Shown here in pieces: positions 8,838 through 16,820 of a stretch of DNA of 32,803 bases. How positions within the stretch are numbered: position 1 is the first letter of the stretch; the number at the start of each line of letters is the position of its first letter. A model generated the notes under the pieces. The model searched no databases, was not told the DNA's origin, and saw nothing but the letters and a program-made list of their open reading frames with translations. Both the position numbers and the translations under genes were made by a program. The stretch comes from Palleronia salina (GTDB taxonomy: Bacteria; Pseudomonadota; Alphaproteobacteria; Rhodobacterales; Rhodobacteraceae): positions 1 to 32,803 of the forward strand of contig NZ_FQZA01000019.1 in assembly GCF_900141995.1 (NCBI RefSeq), written 5' to 3'.

Positions 8838-10118
8838 ATGCTGACCAGAAGACGCCTGCTGAAATCCGCGGCCGCCACCGGCCTTGTCACCAGTGCCGGC
8901 GGGCTGGCCGCGCCTGCCATCGCGCAGGGTGCGCCCATCCGCATCGGCTATGTCAGCCCGCAGACCGGCCCGCTCGCGGGCTTCGCCGAGGCCGACGCCT
9001 TCACCATCGACGCGTTCAACCGCATCGCCGCCGACCAGGGGCTGAATGTCGAGGTGATTGTGAAGGACAGCCAGTCGAACCCCAACCGCGCCGCCGACGT
9101 GGCGCAGGAAGCGATCATCGACGACGAGATCCACCTGATGCTGGTGGCTTCGACCCCCGAGACCACGAACCCCGTCTCGACCGTGGCCGAGAGCGAGGGC
9201 ATCCCGACGATTTCCACCATGGCGCCGTGGCAGCCGTGGTTCATCGGCCAGCAGGGCAACCCCGGGGATCCGTCGGGCTGGCGGCCGTTCGAATATGCCT
9301 TCCACTATTTCTGGGGGCTGGAGGACGTGATCGCCGTCTTCACCAACATGTGGGACCAGCTCGACACCAACAAGGTGGTCGGCGGGCTGTTTCCCAACGA
9401 CGCCGACGGCAACGCCTGGGGCGATCCGAACGTGGGCGTGGCGCCGGGCTTCGCGCAGGCGGGATACGAGACCGTCGATCCCGGCCGCTACCAGAACCTG
9501 ACCGACGATTTCACCGCGCAGATCAACGCGTTCAAGCAGGCCAACGCCGATATCGTGACGGGCGTGGTGATCCCGCCCGATTTCACGACCTTCCGCAACC
9601 AGGCCAGCCAGCAGGGCTTCAACCCCATGGCCATCACCGTGGCCAAGGCCATCCTGTTCCCGCAATCGGTCGAGACGCTGGGCGAGGCGGGGCACAACCT
9701 CAGCTCCGAGGTCTGGTGGTCCGCGAACCACCCGTTCACGTCCTCGCTCACCGGGCAGGGCTGCATGGAGCTGGCCAACGCCTTCACCGAGGCGACGGGC
9801 CGGCCGTGGACCCAGCCCATCGGCTTCATCCATTCGCTGTTCGAAACCGCGGCCGACGTCATCACGCGCGCCGAGGATCCCACCGACCTGGACCAGCTGC
9901 GCGACGCGATCGCGTCCACCCAGCTCGATACCATCGTCGGCCGGGTGGAATGGAACGGCGCCGGTGTGCCCGATTTCGCCGCCGAGAACGTGTGCAAGAC
10001 GCCGCTGGTCGGCGGACAGTGGCGGCGCAACGACGACGGCAGCTTCGAGCTGGTGACCGTCGACAACACCACCGCGCCCGACATCCCGACGCAGGGCGAA
10101 ATGCAGCCCCTGTCGTGA
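8838..10118 (+). CDS. ABC transporter substrate-binding protein, branched-chain amino acid/aromatic type (LivK-like), Tat-exported
   Basis: A 426-residue periplasmic binding protein. Its N-terminus MLTRRRLLKSAAATGLVTSA has a twin-arginine motif (T-R-R-R-L-L-K), a hydrophobic core and a signal peptidase site near AIAQ. The mature part begins PIRIGYVSPQTGPLAGFAEADA, the hallmark of type I LivK/AmiC-like binding proteins. A GGAGG Shine-Dalgarno lies upstream of the ATG. It is followed by all four membrane/ATPase genes of a Liv-type importer, and its place inside a catabolic operon suggests it binds an aromatic acid or phenolic compound rather than an amino acid (inference from context). Confidence 0.92.
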   Translation: MLTRRRLLKSAAATGLVTSAGGLAAPAIAQGAPIRIGYVSPQTGPLAGFAEADAFTIDAFNRIAADQGLNVEVIVKDSQSNPNRAADVAQEAIIDDEIHLMLVASTPETTNPVSTVAESEGIPTISTMAPWQPWFIGQQGNPGDPSGWRPFEYAFHYFWGLEDVIAVFTNMWDQLDTNKVVGGLFPNDADGNAWGDPNVGVAPGFAQAGYETVDPGRYQNLTDDFTAQINAFKQANADIVTGVVIPPDFTTFRNQASQQGFNPMAITVAKAILFPQSVETLGEAGHNLSSEVWWSANHPFTSSLTGQGCMELANAFTEATGRPWTQPIGFIHSLFETAADVITRAEDPTDLDQLRDAIASTQLDTIVGRVEWNGAGVPDFAAENVCKTPLVGGQWRRNDDGSFELVTVDNTTAPDIPTQGEMQPLS

Positions 10119-10125
10119 TCCCTTG

Positions 10126-10151
10126 CGCCCGCCCGGCACCCCGGGCGGGCG
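10126..10151 (+). promoter_or_regulatory. Strong intercistronic hairpin after the binding-protein gene
   Basis: A perfect 11-bp GC stem (10126-10136 with 10141-10151) closes a 4-base CACC loop, 7 bases after the binding-protein stop. A run of five T (10162-10166) follows only after 10 bases, so it is not a canonical rho-independent terminator. Such hairpins often protect the upstream mRNA or reduce read-through so that the binding protein is made in excess over the membrane parts. The structure is seen; the role is inferred. Confidence 0.65.
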
Positions 10152-10182
10152 GCAGACCCGGTTTTTAACCCAGCGAGACTCC

Positions 10183-10905
10183 ATGAGCCCGATCCTGTCG
10201 CTTCGCAACGTCACGAAAAGCTTCGGCGCCCTCACGGTGACCGATGACGTGACCTTCGACGTGCCGCAGGGGCAGGCGCTGGGTATTATCGGGCCCAACG
10301 GCGCGGGCAAATCCACGCTGTTCAACCTGATCACGGGCAACCTGTCGGCGGACGCGGGACGCATCGACTACGACGGGCGCGACGTGACGCGCGTGCCGCC
10401 GATGCAGCGCTGCCTGTCGGGGATCGGCCGGTCCTTCCAGATCCCGCAGCCCTTCGACCGGCTGACGGTGTTCGAGAACCTGCTGGTCTCGGCCACCCAT
10501 GGCCGGGGCCTGCCCGAGCGCGCGGTCGAGGCGGATTGCGCCGCGGTGCTCGACCGGACCGAGCTGATCAAGGTCGCCAACCGGCCCGCGGGCGGTCTGA
10601 CCCTGCTGCAACGCAAGCGGCTTGAACTGGCGCGCGCCATGGCGACCCGGCCGAAGCTGTTGCTGCTGGACGAGATCGCGGGCGGGCTGACCGAGGGCGA
10701 ATGCGTTGCGCTGGTCGACACCATCCGCGCGATCCACGCCGAGGGGGTGACGATCATCTGGATCGAACACGTGCTGCACGCGCTCAACAGCGTGGTCGAG
10801 CGGCTGCTGGTGCTGGATTTCGGCAAGGTGATCGGCATCGGTGAGCCGGACACCATCATGGCCAGCCAGGAGGTGCGCGAGATCTACCTGGGGATCGAGG
10901 TCTGA
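10183..10905 (+). CDS. ABC transporter ATP-binding protein, LivG type
   Basis: A 240-residue ABC ATPase. Walker A is GPNGAGKST, the Q-loop lies in GIGRSFQIPQPF, Walker B is LLLLDEI and the H-loop histidine is in IWIEHVL. The signature motif reads LTLLQRKRLE instead of LSGGQ, a loosening also found in some LivG proteins of this subgroup. The ATG at 10183 was chosen over an upstream ATG at 10123, which would place the strong hairpin inside the coding region and add 20 unconserved residues. Its TGA overlaps the ATG of the LivF-type gene. With the neighbouring LivF, LivH and LivM it forms the importer; together the two ATPases power uptake across the inner membrane. Confidence 0.92.
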   Translation: MSPILSLRNVTKSFGALTVTDDVTFDVPQGQALGIIGPNGAGKSTLFNLITGNLSADAGRIDYDGRDVTRVPPMQRCLSGIGRSFQIPQPFDRLTVFENLLVSATHGRGLPERAVEADCAAVLDRTELIKVANRPAGGLTLLQRKRLELARAMATRPKLLLLDEIAGGLTEGECVALVDTIRAIHAEGVTIIWIEHVLHALNSVVERLLVLDFGKVIGIGEPDTIMASQEVREIYLGIEV

Positions 10906-11612
10906 TGGCGCTGCTCGAGACACGCGGCCTCACCGCCCATTACGGAGATTTCCAGGCGCTGTTCGGCGTCGATCTCGACCTGGCCGAGGGCGAGACCATG
11001 GCCGTGATCGGCGCCAACGGCGCGGGCAAGACGACGCTCATGCGGTCCATCGCCGGCGTGCTGGCGCAGTCGCCCGACATGGTCCGTTTCGACGGGCGCG
11101 CGATCGGCGCCATGGCGCCCGACGACATCATGGCGGCGGGCATCGCCATGGTGCCCGAGGGCCGAAAGCTGTTCCCGTCGCTGTCGGTGGAGGAGAACCT
11201 GCTCATGGGCTGCCACCGCCGCAAGGTCGCCGGGCCCTGGAGCCTCGAGACCGTCTACGGCCTGTTCCCGATCCTGAAGGAGCGGCGCCACCAGCCCGGC
11301 ACGGCGCTGTCGGGCGGGCAACAGCAGATGGTGTCCATCGGCCGGGCGCTCATGTCGAACCCGCGCGTGCTTCTGTGTGACGAGATCAGCCTGGGGCTCG
11401 CCCCCGTGGTCATCAAGGACATCTACGCCGCCTTCCCGCAGATCCGCGAGACCGGCGCCAGCATCGTGGTGGTGGAACAGGATATCGGGCAGGCGATGAA
11501 GGTCGCCGACCGGGTGCATTGCATGATGGAGGGCCGCGTCACCCTGTCCGGAAAACCCGGCGAGCTGAGCCGCGAGGCCATCCACGACGCCTATTTCGGG
11601 GCGGCGGCATGA
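10905..11612 (+). CDS. ABC transporter ATP-binding protein, LivF type
   Basis: A 235-residue ABC ATPase with canonical motifs: Walker A GANGAGKTT, signature LSGGQQQM, Walker B VLLCDEISLGL and the H-loop region in IVVVEQD. The last motif carries Gln-Asp instead of the usual histidine, a substitution common in LivF proteins. The segment VPEGRKLFPSLSVEENL is a LivF hallmark. The ATG overlaps the livG stop (TGATG) and its own stop overlaps the permease start (ATGA), so the transporter genes are translationally coupled. It pairs with the LivG-type subunit as a heterodimer. Confidence 0.93.
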   Translation: MALLETRGLTAHYGDFQALFGVDLDLAEGETMAVIGANGAGKTTLMRSIAGVLAQSPDMVRFDGRAIGAMAPDDIMAAGIAMVPEGRKLFPSLSVEENLLMGCHRRKVAGPWSLETVYGLFPILKERRHQPGTALSGGQQQMVSIGRALMSNPRVLLCDEISLGLAPVVIKDIYAAFPQIRETGASIVVVEQDIGQAMKVADRVHCMMEGRVTLSGKPGELSREAIHDAYFGAAA

Positions 11613-12472
11613 TCTGGGTCGACACGGTTCTTCAGGGCGTTCTTCTCGGCGGGCTCTACGCGCTTTTCGCGCTGGGGCTGAGCCTGGTCTTCGGCATCAT
11701 GCGGCTGGTGAACCTGGCCCATGGCGACCTGATCGTGTTCGCCGCCTACCTGATCCTGCTGCTGGTCACGCTGCTGGGCCTCGGGCCCTTCATGGCCGCC
11801 ATCGTCGCGCTGCCGATCATGTTCGCGCTGGGCTGGGCCTTGCAGCGGGTCGTGCTGAACCGGGTGCTGGGCACCGATATCCTGCCGCCGCTCCTGGTGA
11901 CGTTCGGGCTGTCGGTGGTGTTGCAGAACGCCCTGCTCGAGGGCTTTTCCGCCGATAGCCGCCGGATCCCGGCGGGCTGGCTGGAAACCGCGTCGCTGCC
12001 CATCGGGCCCATCTCGCTGGGGGTGATGCCGCTGCTGACCTTCCTGTCGGCCATCGCGGTGACGCTGGCGCTGCAATGGGTGTTCTACCGCACGTCGCTG
12101 GGCCGGGCGTTCCGCGCCACGTCGGACGACCCGGTGACGGCCAGCCTGATGGGGGTGAAGCCCGCGTCGGTCTTCGCCAAGGCCACCGGCATCGCCATGA
12201 TCGTGGTGACCATCGCCGCGCTCTACCTGGGCACGCGGGCGAATTTCGATCCCACCACCGGCCCCGCGCGCCTGATCTACGCCTTCGAGGCGGTCATCAT
12301 CGGCGGGCTCGGGTCGCTGTGGGGGACGCTGGCGGGCGGTATCATCATCGGCGTGGCGCAGACCGTGGGCGCGCAGATCAATCCCGAATGGCAGATCCTC
12401 GCGGGTCATGTGGCGTTCCTGGTGGTGCTGCTGATCCGGCCGCGCGGGCTGTTCCCAAGGGCGTTCGACTGA
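11609..12472 (+). CDS. ABC transporter permease, LivH type
   Basis: A 287-residue integral membrane protein with about eight hydrophobic segments. The start region contains LGGLYALFALGLSLVFGI and MRLVNLAHGD, diagnostic for LivH permeases, and the C-terminal part has AFEAVIIGGLGSLWGTLAGG, the cytoplasmic loop contacting the ATPases. The ATG at 11609 overlaps the LivF stop; an in-frame upstream start at 11519 would overlap LivF by 94 bases and was rejected. It forms the translocation pore with the LivM-type protein that follows with a 1-base overlap. Confidence 0.93.
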   Translation: MIWVDTVLQGVLLGGLYALFALGLSLVFGIMRLVNLAHGDLIVFAAYLILLLVTLLGLGPFMAAIVALPIMFALGWALQRVVLNRVLGTDILPPLLVTFGLSVVLQNALLEGFSADSRRIPAGWLETASLPIGPISLGVMPLLTFLSAIAVTLALQWVFYRTSLGRAFRATSDDPVTASLMGVKPASVFAKATGIAMIVVTIAALYLGTRANFDPTTGPARLIYAFEAVIIGGLGSLWGTLAGGIIIGVAQTVGAQINPEWQILAGHVAFLVVLLIRPRGLFPRAFD

Positions 12473-13518
12473 TGGCGGGCCAGACCTATACCGTTTCGAC
12501 CCGCACGGCGGCGTCGCAGATCGCCGCGGTCGTCGCGCTGGTGCTGCTGGTCGTGGCCATCGCGCTGCCCGCATTCGCGTCGCGGTCGCTGATCCAGGAC
12601 ATGTTCTTCATCCTGACAATGCTGACGCTGGCGCAGTTCTGGAACCTGCTGGCGGGCTATGGCGGGCTGGTCAGCGTGGGCCAGCAGGCCTTCGTGGGCT
12701 TCGGCGCGTACATGCTGTTCGGCGGCGCGATCCTGTGGGGCGTGAACCCGGTCGCGGGGCTTCTTCTGTCGGGGGTTTTCGCGCTGATTCTGGCGATCCC
12801 CACGGCGTTCTTCGCCTTCCGCCTGCAAGGCGCCTATTTCGCCATCGGCACCTGGGTGGTTGCCGAGGTCGTGCGCCTGAGCGTGGCGCAGTGGAAGGCC
12901 GTGGGCGGCGGCACGGGCACGTCCCTGCCGCGCGATGCCCGCGACGCCATGTGGGGTGTCGAGTGGATCGAGGCGGCCTTCGACACGCGCTCCTCGGCGG
13001 CGCGCGACATCCTGGCCTACTGGCTGGCGCTGGCGCTGGCCGTGGCGACCATCGGGGGCATCTACTGGTTCCTGCGCACCAAGCGCGGGCTGGCCCTGGC
13101 CGCGCTGCGCGACAACGTGGACGCGGCCCGCTCGGTGGGCGTGGACAGCGCCCGGATGAAATGGGTGGTCTTCCTCGTGGCGGCCTTCGGTACCGGCATC
13201 GCGGGGGGCCTGATCTTCCTGCAGAACGGGCGCATCAGCCCCGACAGCGCCTTCTCGGTCATCGACTGGACGGCCTTCGTGATCTTCATCGTGGTCATCG
13301 GCGGCATCGGCACGATCGAGGGGCCGATCATCGGCGTGCTGGTCTTCTTCGCGCTGCAGACGCTGCTGGCCGATTTCGGGGCCTGGTATTTGATGGTGCT
13401 GGGCGGCCTGGGGATCGCGGTGATGCTGTTCGCGCCCGGCGGGCTCTGGGGGCTCGTCTCGGGGCGCACGGGAATCCAGCTGTTCCCCATCCGGCGACGG
13501 CTGGAGCGGCGCGAGTGA
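12472..13518 (+). CDS. ABC transporter permease, LivM type
   Basis: A 348-residue integral membrane protein of the LivM family. Features include NLLAGYGGLVSVGQQAFVGF near residue 60, the FRLQGAYFAIGTW segment, the EAA-like loop LRDNVDAARSVGVD, and IVVIGGIGTIEGPIIGVL near the C-terminus. Its ATG overlaps the LivH stop by one base. It has a basic C-terminal tail (IRRRLERRE). It completes the five-part importer. After it comes a 37-base gap with a good Shine-Dalgarno for the next gene, so the operon continues. Confidence 0.93.
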   Translation: MAGQTYTVSTRTAASQIAAVVALVLLVVAIALPAFASRSLIQDMFFILTMLTLAQFWNLLAGYGGLVSVGQQAFVGFGAYMLFGGAILWGVNPVAGLLLSGVFALILAIPTAFFAFRLQGAYFAIGTWVVAEVVRLSVAQWKAVGGGTGTSLPRDARDAMWGVEWIEAAFDTRSSAARDILAYWLALALAVATIGGIYWFLRTKRGLALAALRDNVDAARSVGVDSARMKWVVFLVAAFGTGIAGGLIFLQNGRISPDSAFSVIDWTAFVIFIVVIGGIGTIEGPIIGVLVFFALQTLLADFGAWYLMVLGGLGIAVMLFAPGGLWGLVSGRTGIQLFPIRRRLERRE

Positions 13519-13555
13519 TACGGATCTGACGACACCAAACTGGGAGGATTTGGAG

Positions 13556-14101
13556 ATGACGGACAAGAACGGGATGACGGATCGCCGCACGGTCCTGGCG
13601 GGCGGCGCGGCCTTGGCCGGCGGCGCGGCTCTGGCGGGGCAGGCGGGCGCGCAGGACGACGCCGAGGCGGCGCGCAAGGCGATCGCCGAAAGCTATCTCA
13701 AGGCACTGGACGCGGGCGGCACGTCGCCCACCACGGGCCTCGGCCTTTTCGACCACTTCACCGACGACGCCGAGGTCTACTTTCCCAAGTGGGGCGTCGC
13801 GCGCGGCAAGGACCAGGTCGTGCAGATGTTTTCCGACGTGGGGGGAACGCTGAAGGGCATCACCCACCATTACGACGGCTTCACCTGGTACATGACCGGC
13901 ACCGACAGCTTCGCGGTCGAGGGCACGTCCGAAGGGTCGCACCGCGACGGAACCTGGACCGCCGGCGACCCCGACTGGGGCGCGGGCCGGTTCTGCGACT
14001 GCTTCACGGTCCGGGACGGCAAGATCGCCCGGCTCTTTATCTATCTCGATCCCGATTACGCCGGGCAGGACACCGACCGCTACGGCTGGATCGAGACGTA
14101 A
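13556..14101 (+). CDS. SnoaL/NTF2-like protein with twin-arginine export signal
   Basis: A 181-residue protein. Residues 1-34 form a Tat-type signal (DRRTVLAGG followed by an Ala/Gly-rich hydrophobic run, with a likely cleavage after AGAQ). The rest is a cone-shaped SnoaL/NTF2-like fold: an initial helix (AIAESYLKALDAGG), FTDDAEVYFPKWGVARGKD, and a final strand region FCDCFTVRDGKIARLFIYLDPDY. The ATG at 13556 was chosen over a TTG six bases upstream because GGGAGG lies at a good distance. SnoaL-like proteins in catabolic clusters are often isomerases, hydratases or small-substrate binders; here export would put it in the periplasm next to the importer's binding protein. The substrate and reaction are unknown. 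Confidence 0.82.
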   Translation: MTDKNGMTDRRTVLAGGAALAGGAALAGQAGAQDDAEAARKAIAESYLKALDAGGTSPTTGLGLFDHFTDDAEVYFPKWGVARGKDQVVQMFSDVGGTLKGITHHYDGFTWYMTGTDSFAVEGTSEGSHRDGTWTAGDPDWGAGRFCDCFTVRDGKIARLFIYLDPDYAGQDTDRYGWIET

Positions 14102-14103
14102 CA

Positions 14104-14121
14104 CCGCGCGTGGGCGCGCGG
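14104..14121 (+). promoter_or_regulatory. Short GC hairpin between SnoaL and monooxygenase genes
   Basis: CCGCGCG (14104-14110) pairs perfectly with CGCGCGG (14115-14121) around a TGGG loop, 2 bases after the SnoaL-like stop. It is followed by the Shine-Dalgarno AGGGG rather than a T-run, so it is not a terminator. It may protect mRNA ends or modulate the downstream start. Confidence 0.5.
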
Positions 14122-14134
14122 CCCGAGGGGAGAC

Positions 14135-15928
14135 ATGCACATGGCTGAAATCGAAACCGACGTCCTGATCGTGGGCACCGGCCCGGCGGGCAGCGCCACG
14201 GCGGCGCTGCTGTCGAGCTACGGGGTCGAGAACGTGGCGATCAACCGCTACCGCTGGCTGGCCAACACGCCGCGCGCCCACATCACCAACCAGCGCACGA
14301 TGGAGGTGCTGCGCGATCTCGGCCGCGAGGTCGAGGACGAGGCCTACATGCACGCCACCGAGGGCGACCTGATGGGCAACAACGTGTTTTGCGAAAGCCT
14401 CGCGGGGGAAGAGCTGGGGCGCATGCTGTCCTGGGGCAACGCGCCCGAAAGCCGGGCCGAGCACCTGCGATCCTCGCCGTGCCACATGAACGACCTGCCG
14501 CAGACCTTCATGGAGCCGCTTCTGTTCAAGACCGCCTGTTCGCGCGGGACACAGGCGCGCATGTCGACGGAATATCTTCGCCACGTCGAGGACGGGGAGG
14601 GGGTCACCACCATCTGCCGCGACCGCCTGACGGGGCGCGAGTTCGAGATCCGCTCGAAATACCTCGTGGGTGCGGATGGCGGCAATTCCGCCGTGGCCGA
14701 GACCTGCGGCCTGCCGTTCGAGGGGCAAATGGGCGTGGGCGGGTCCATGAACATCCTGTTCCGCGCCGACCTGTCGCGCTTCGTCGCGCACCGCCCGTCG
14801 GTCCTGTACTGGGTGATGCAGCCCGGCGCCAACGTGGGCGGCATCGGCATGGGGCTGGTGCGCATGGTGCGGCCCTGGAACGAATGGCTGATCGTCTGGG
14901 GCTACGACATCAACGAGCCCGCGCCGGTCGTGGACGAGGCGATGGCGACCGAGGTGGCGCGCCAGCTGGTGGGCGACCCGAAGCTCGAGATCGAGCTTCT
15001 CTCGGCCAATACCTGGACCGTGAACAACATGTACGCCACCCACATGCAGACCGACCGCGTCTTCATCATGGGCGACGCGGCGCACCGCCACCCGCCGTCG
15101 AACGGGCTGGGCTCGAACACGTCGATCCAGGACGCCTACAACCTGGCCTGGAAGCTGGCGCACGTGCTGAAGGGCCCGGCGGGCCCGGGCCTTCTGGACA
15201 GCTATTCCGTGGAACGTGCGCCCATCGCCAAACAGATCGTCACCCGCGCCAACCAGTCCATCGGCGAATTCGGCCCGATCTTCGAGGCGCTGGGCATGAC
15301 CGACAGTACCGACCCCGAGGTCATGCAGGCCAACATGGACAAGCGCGGCGAGGACAGCCCGGCGGCCGAGGCCCAGCGGGAGGCGCTGCGCAAGGCGATC
15401 GAGTTCAAGAAATACGAGTTCGACTGCCACGGCGTCGAGATGAACCAGCGCTACGACAGCGGCGCGGTGGTGAAGGACGGCCAGCCCGACCCGGGTTTCG
15501 ACCGCGACCCGGAACTGCACTACCAGCCCACCACGTGGCCGGGGGCACGGCTGCCCCATTGCTGGCTCTACCGCGACGACGGCACCCGGGTCTCGACCCT
15601 GGACCTGTGCGGCAAGGGGCGCTGGACCATCCTGACCGGGATCGGCGGCGAGGCCTGGGCCGACGCGGCGAAAACGGTCGCAGCCGATACCGGTGTCGAG
15701 ATCGACGTGCACGTCATCGGCCCGCGCCGCGCCATCGAGGACCACTTGGGCGACTGGTCCCGCCTGCGCGAAACCACGGATGCGGGCGCGGTGATGACCC
15801 GGCCCGACCAGCACGTGTGTTTCCGCGCGGCCGAGATGTCCGACGACCCGGCGGCCGAACTGCGCCGGGTGCTGGACGCCATCCTGCAACCCGCGGGCGC
15901 CGGCACCGCCCGCCACGCCGCCGAGTGA
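14135..15928 (+). CDS. FAD-dependent aromatic monooxygenase (TfdB/phenol hydroxylase type)
   Basis: A 597-residue class A flavoprotein hydroxylase that should insert one oxygen into a phenolic ring using NAD(P)H and O2. Motifs: N-terminal dinucleotide fold VLIVGTGPAGSATAALL; TPRAHITNQRTMEVLRDLG, characteristic of the TfdB (2,4-dichlorophenol 6-monooxygenase) branch; the DG motif YLVGADGGNSAVAE near 180; and the GD motif FIMGDAAHRHPPSNGLGSN near 310; then a C-terminal thioredoxin-like domain. Two starts are possible, ATG at 14135 or 14141, behind the same AGGGG. In this operon it could make hydroxyquinol or a hydroquinone from a mono- or dihydroxylated ring such as resorcinol or a (halo/nitro)phenol. 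The exact substrate is not readable from sequence. Confidence 0.88.
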   Translation: MHMAEIETDVLIVGTGPAGSATAALLSSYGVENVAINRYRWLANTPRAHITNQRTMEVLRDLGREVEDEAYMHATEGDLMGNNVFCESLAGEELGRMLSWGNAPESRAEHLRSSPCHMNDLPQTFMEPLLFKTACSRGTQARMSTEYLRHVEDGEGVTTICRDRLTGREFEIRSKYLVGADGGNSAVAETCGLPFEGQMGVGGSMNILFRADLSRFVAHRPSVLYWVMQPGANVGGIGMGLVRMVRPWNEWLIVWGYDINEPAPVVDEAMATEVARQLVGDPKLEIELLSANTWTVNNMYATHMQTDRVFIMGDAAHRHPPSNGLGSNTSIQDAYNLAWKLAHVLKGPAGPGLLDSYSVERAPIAKQIVTRANQSIGEFGPIFEALGMTDSTDPEVMQANMDKRGEDSPAAEAQREALRKAIEFKKYEFDCHGVEMNQRYDSGAVVKDGQPDPGFDRDPELHYQPTTWPGARLPHCWLYRDDGTRVSTLDLCGKGRWTILTGIGGEAWADAAKTVAADTGVEIDVHVIGPRRAIEDHLGDWSRLRETTDAGAVMTRPDQHVCFRAAEMSDDPAAELRRVLDAILQPAGAGTARHAAE

Positions 15929-15938
15929 GGACCACCCC

Positions 15939-16820
15939 ATGACCGATCCCGTCGAACAGGGCTATTTCACCGAGGAAAGCTCGGCCGATGTCGTCATCTC
16001 GCGCAATGCGGGGGCCGAGGACGCCCGCCTGAAAGAGGTGATGGAGGTGATCGTGCGCCACCTCCACGCCGCCGTGAAAGAGATCGAGCCCACCCAGGAG
16101 GAATGGATGAAGGCGATCCTGTTCCTCACCGACACCGGGCAGATGTGCAACGACTGGCGGCAGGAGTTCATCCTGCTGTCGGATGTGCTGGGCGTGTCGA
16201 TGCTGGTGGACGCCATCAACAACCGCAAACCGTCGGGCGCGTCCGAGTCCACCGTGCTGGGCCCGTTCCACGTGGCCGACGCCCCCGAGCGCGCGCTGGG
16301 CGACGACATCTGCCTCGACCAGAAGGGCGAGCCGATGCTGGTGCGCGGCCGCATCCTCGACACCGACGGCAACCCCGTCGCGGGGGCGAAGATCGACGTC
16401 TGGCAGGCCAATGACGAAGGGTTCTACGACGTGCAGCAGAAGGGCCTTCAGCCCGATTTCAACCTGCGCGGCGTGTTCCGCTCGAACGAACGGGGCGAGT
16501 ACTGGTTCAAGGGGGTGAAGCCCAAGTTCTACCCCATCCCCGACGACGGTCCGGTGGGCAAGATGCTGGGCGCGCTGGGGCGCCACCCGTTCCGGCCCGC
16601 GCATCTGCATTACATCATCGAGGCCGACGGGTTCGAGACGCTGGTCACCCACATCTTCGACCCCGACGACCCCTACATCCATTCCGACGCGGTCTTCGGC
16701 GTGAAGGAAAGCCTGATGGCCACCTTCGCCCCCGTGGACGACCCCGAGCGGATGGCGGATGCGGGCTTCGCCACGCCATTCCTCGAGGTCGAGCACGACT
16801 TCGTCCTGGCGCAATCCTGA
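15939..16820 (+). CDS. Intradiol ring-cleavage dioxygenase, probable hydroxyquinol 1,2-dioxygenase
   Basis: A 293-residue non-heme Fe(III) intradiol dioxygenase. The N-terminal helical dimerisation domain (about 20-105) is followed by the beta-sandwich catalytic domain. Iron ligands are Tyr163 (EGFYDVQ), Tyr198 (KFYPIPDDGP), His222 and His224 (RPAHLHYII), essentially the numbering I recall for hydroxyquinol 1,2-dioxygenases. Catechol or chlorocatechol dioxygenase is the main alternative. The presence of a maleylacetate reductase and the absence of muconate cycloisomerase or dienelactone hydrolase genes favour hydroxyquinol, because that product is maleylacetate itself. It follows the monooxygenase after 10 bases and is the last gene of the operon; no clear terminator was seen behind it. 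Confidence 0.88.
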   Translation: MTDPVEQGYFTEESSADVVISRNAGAEDARLKEVMEVIVRHLHAAVKEIEPTQEEWMKAILFLTDTGQMCNDWRQEFILLSDVLGVSMLVDAINNRKPSGASESTVLGPFHVADAPERALGDDICLDQKGEPMLVRGRILDTDGNPVAGAKIDVWQANDEGFYDVQQKGLQPDFNLRGVFRSNERGEYWFKGVKPKFYPIPDDGPVGKMLGALGRHPFRPAHLHYIIEADGFETLVTHIFDPDDPYIHSDAVFGVKESLMATFAPVDDPERMADAGFATPFLEVEHDFVLAQS

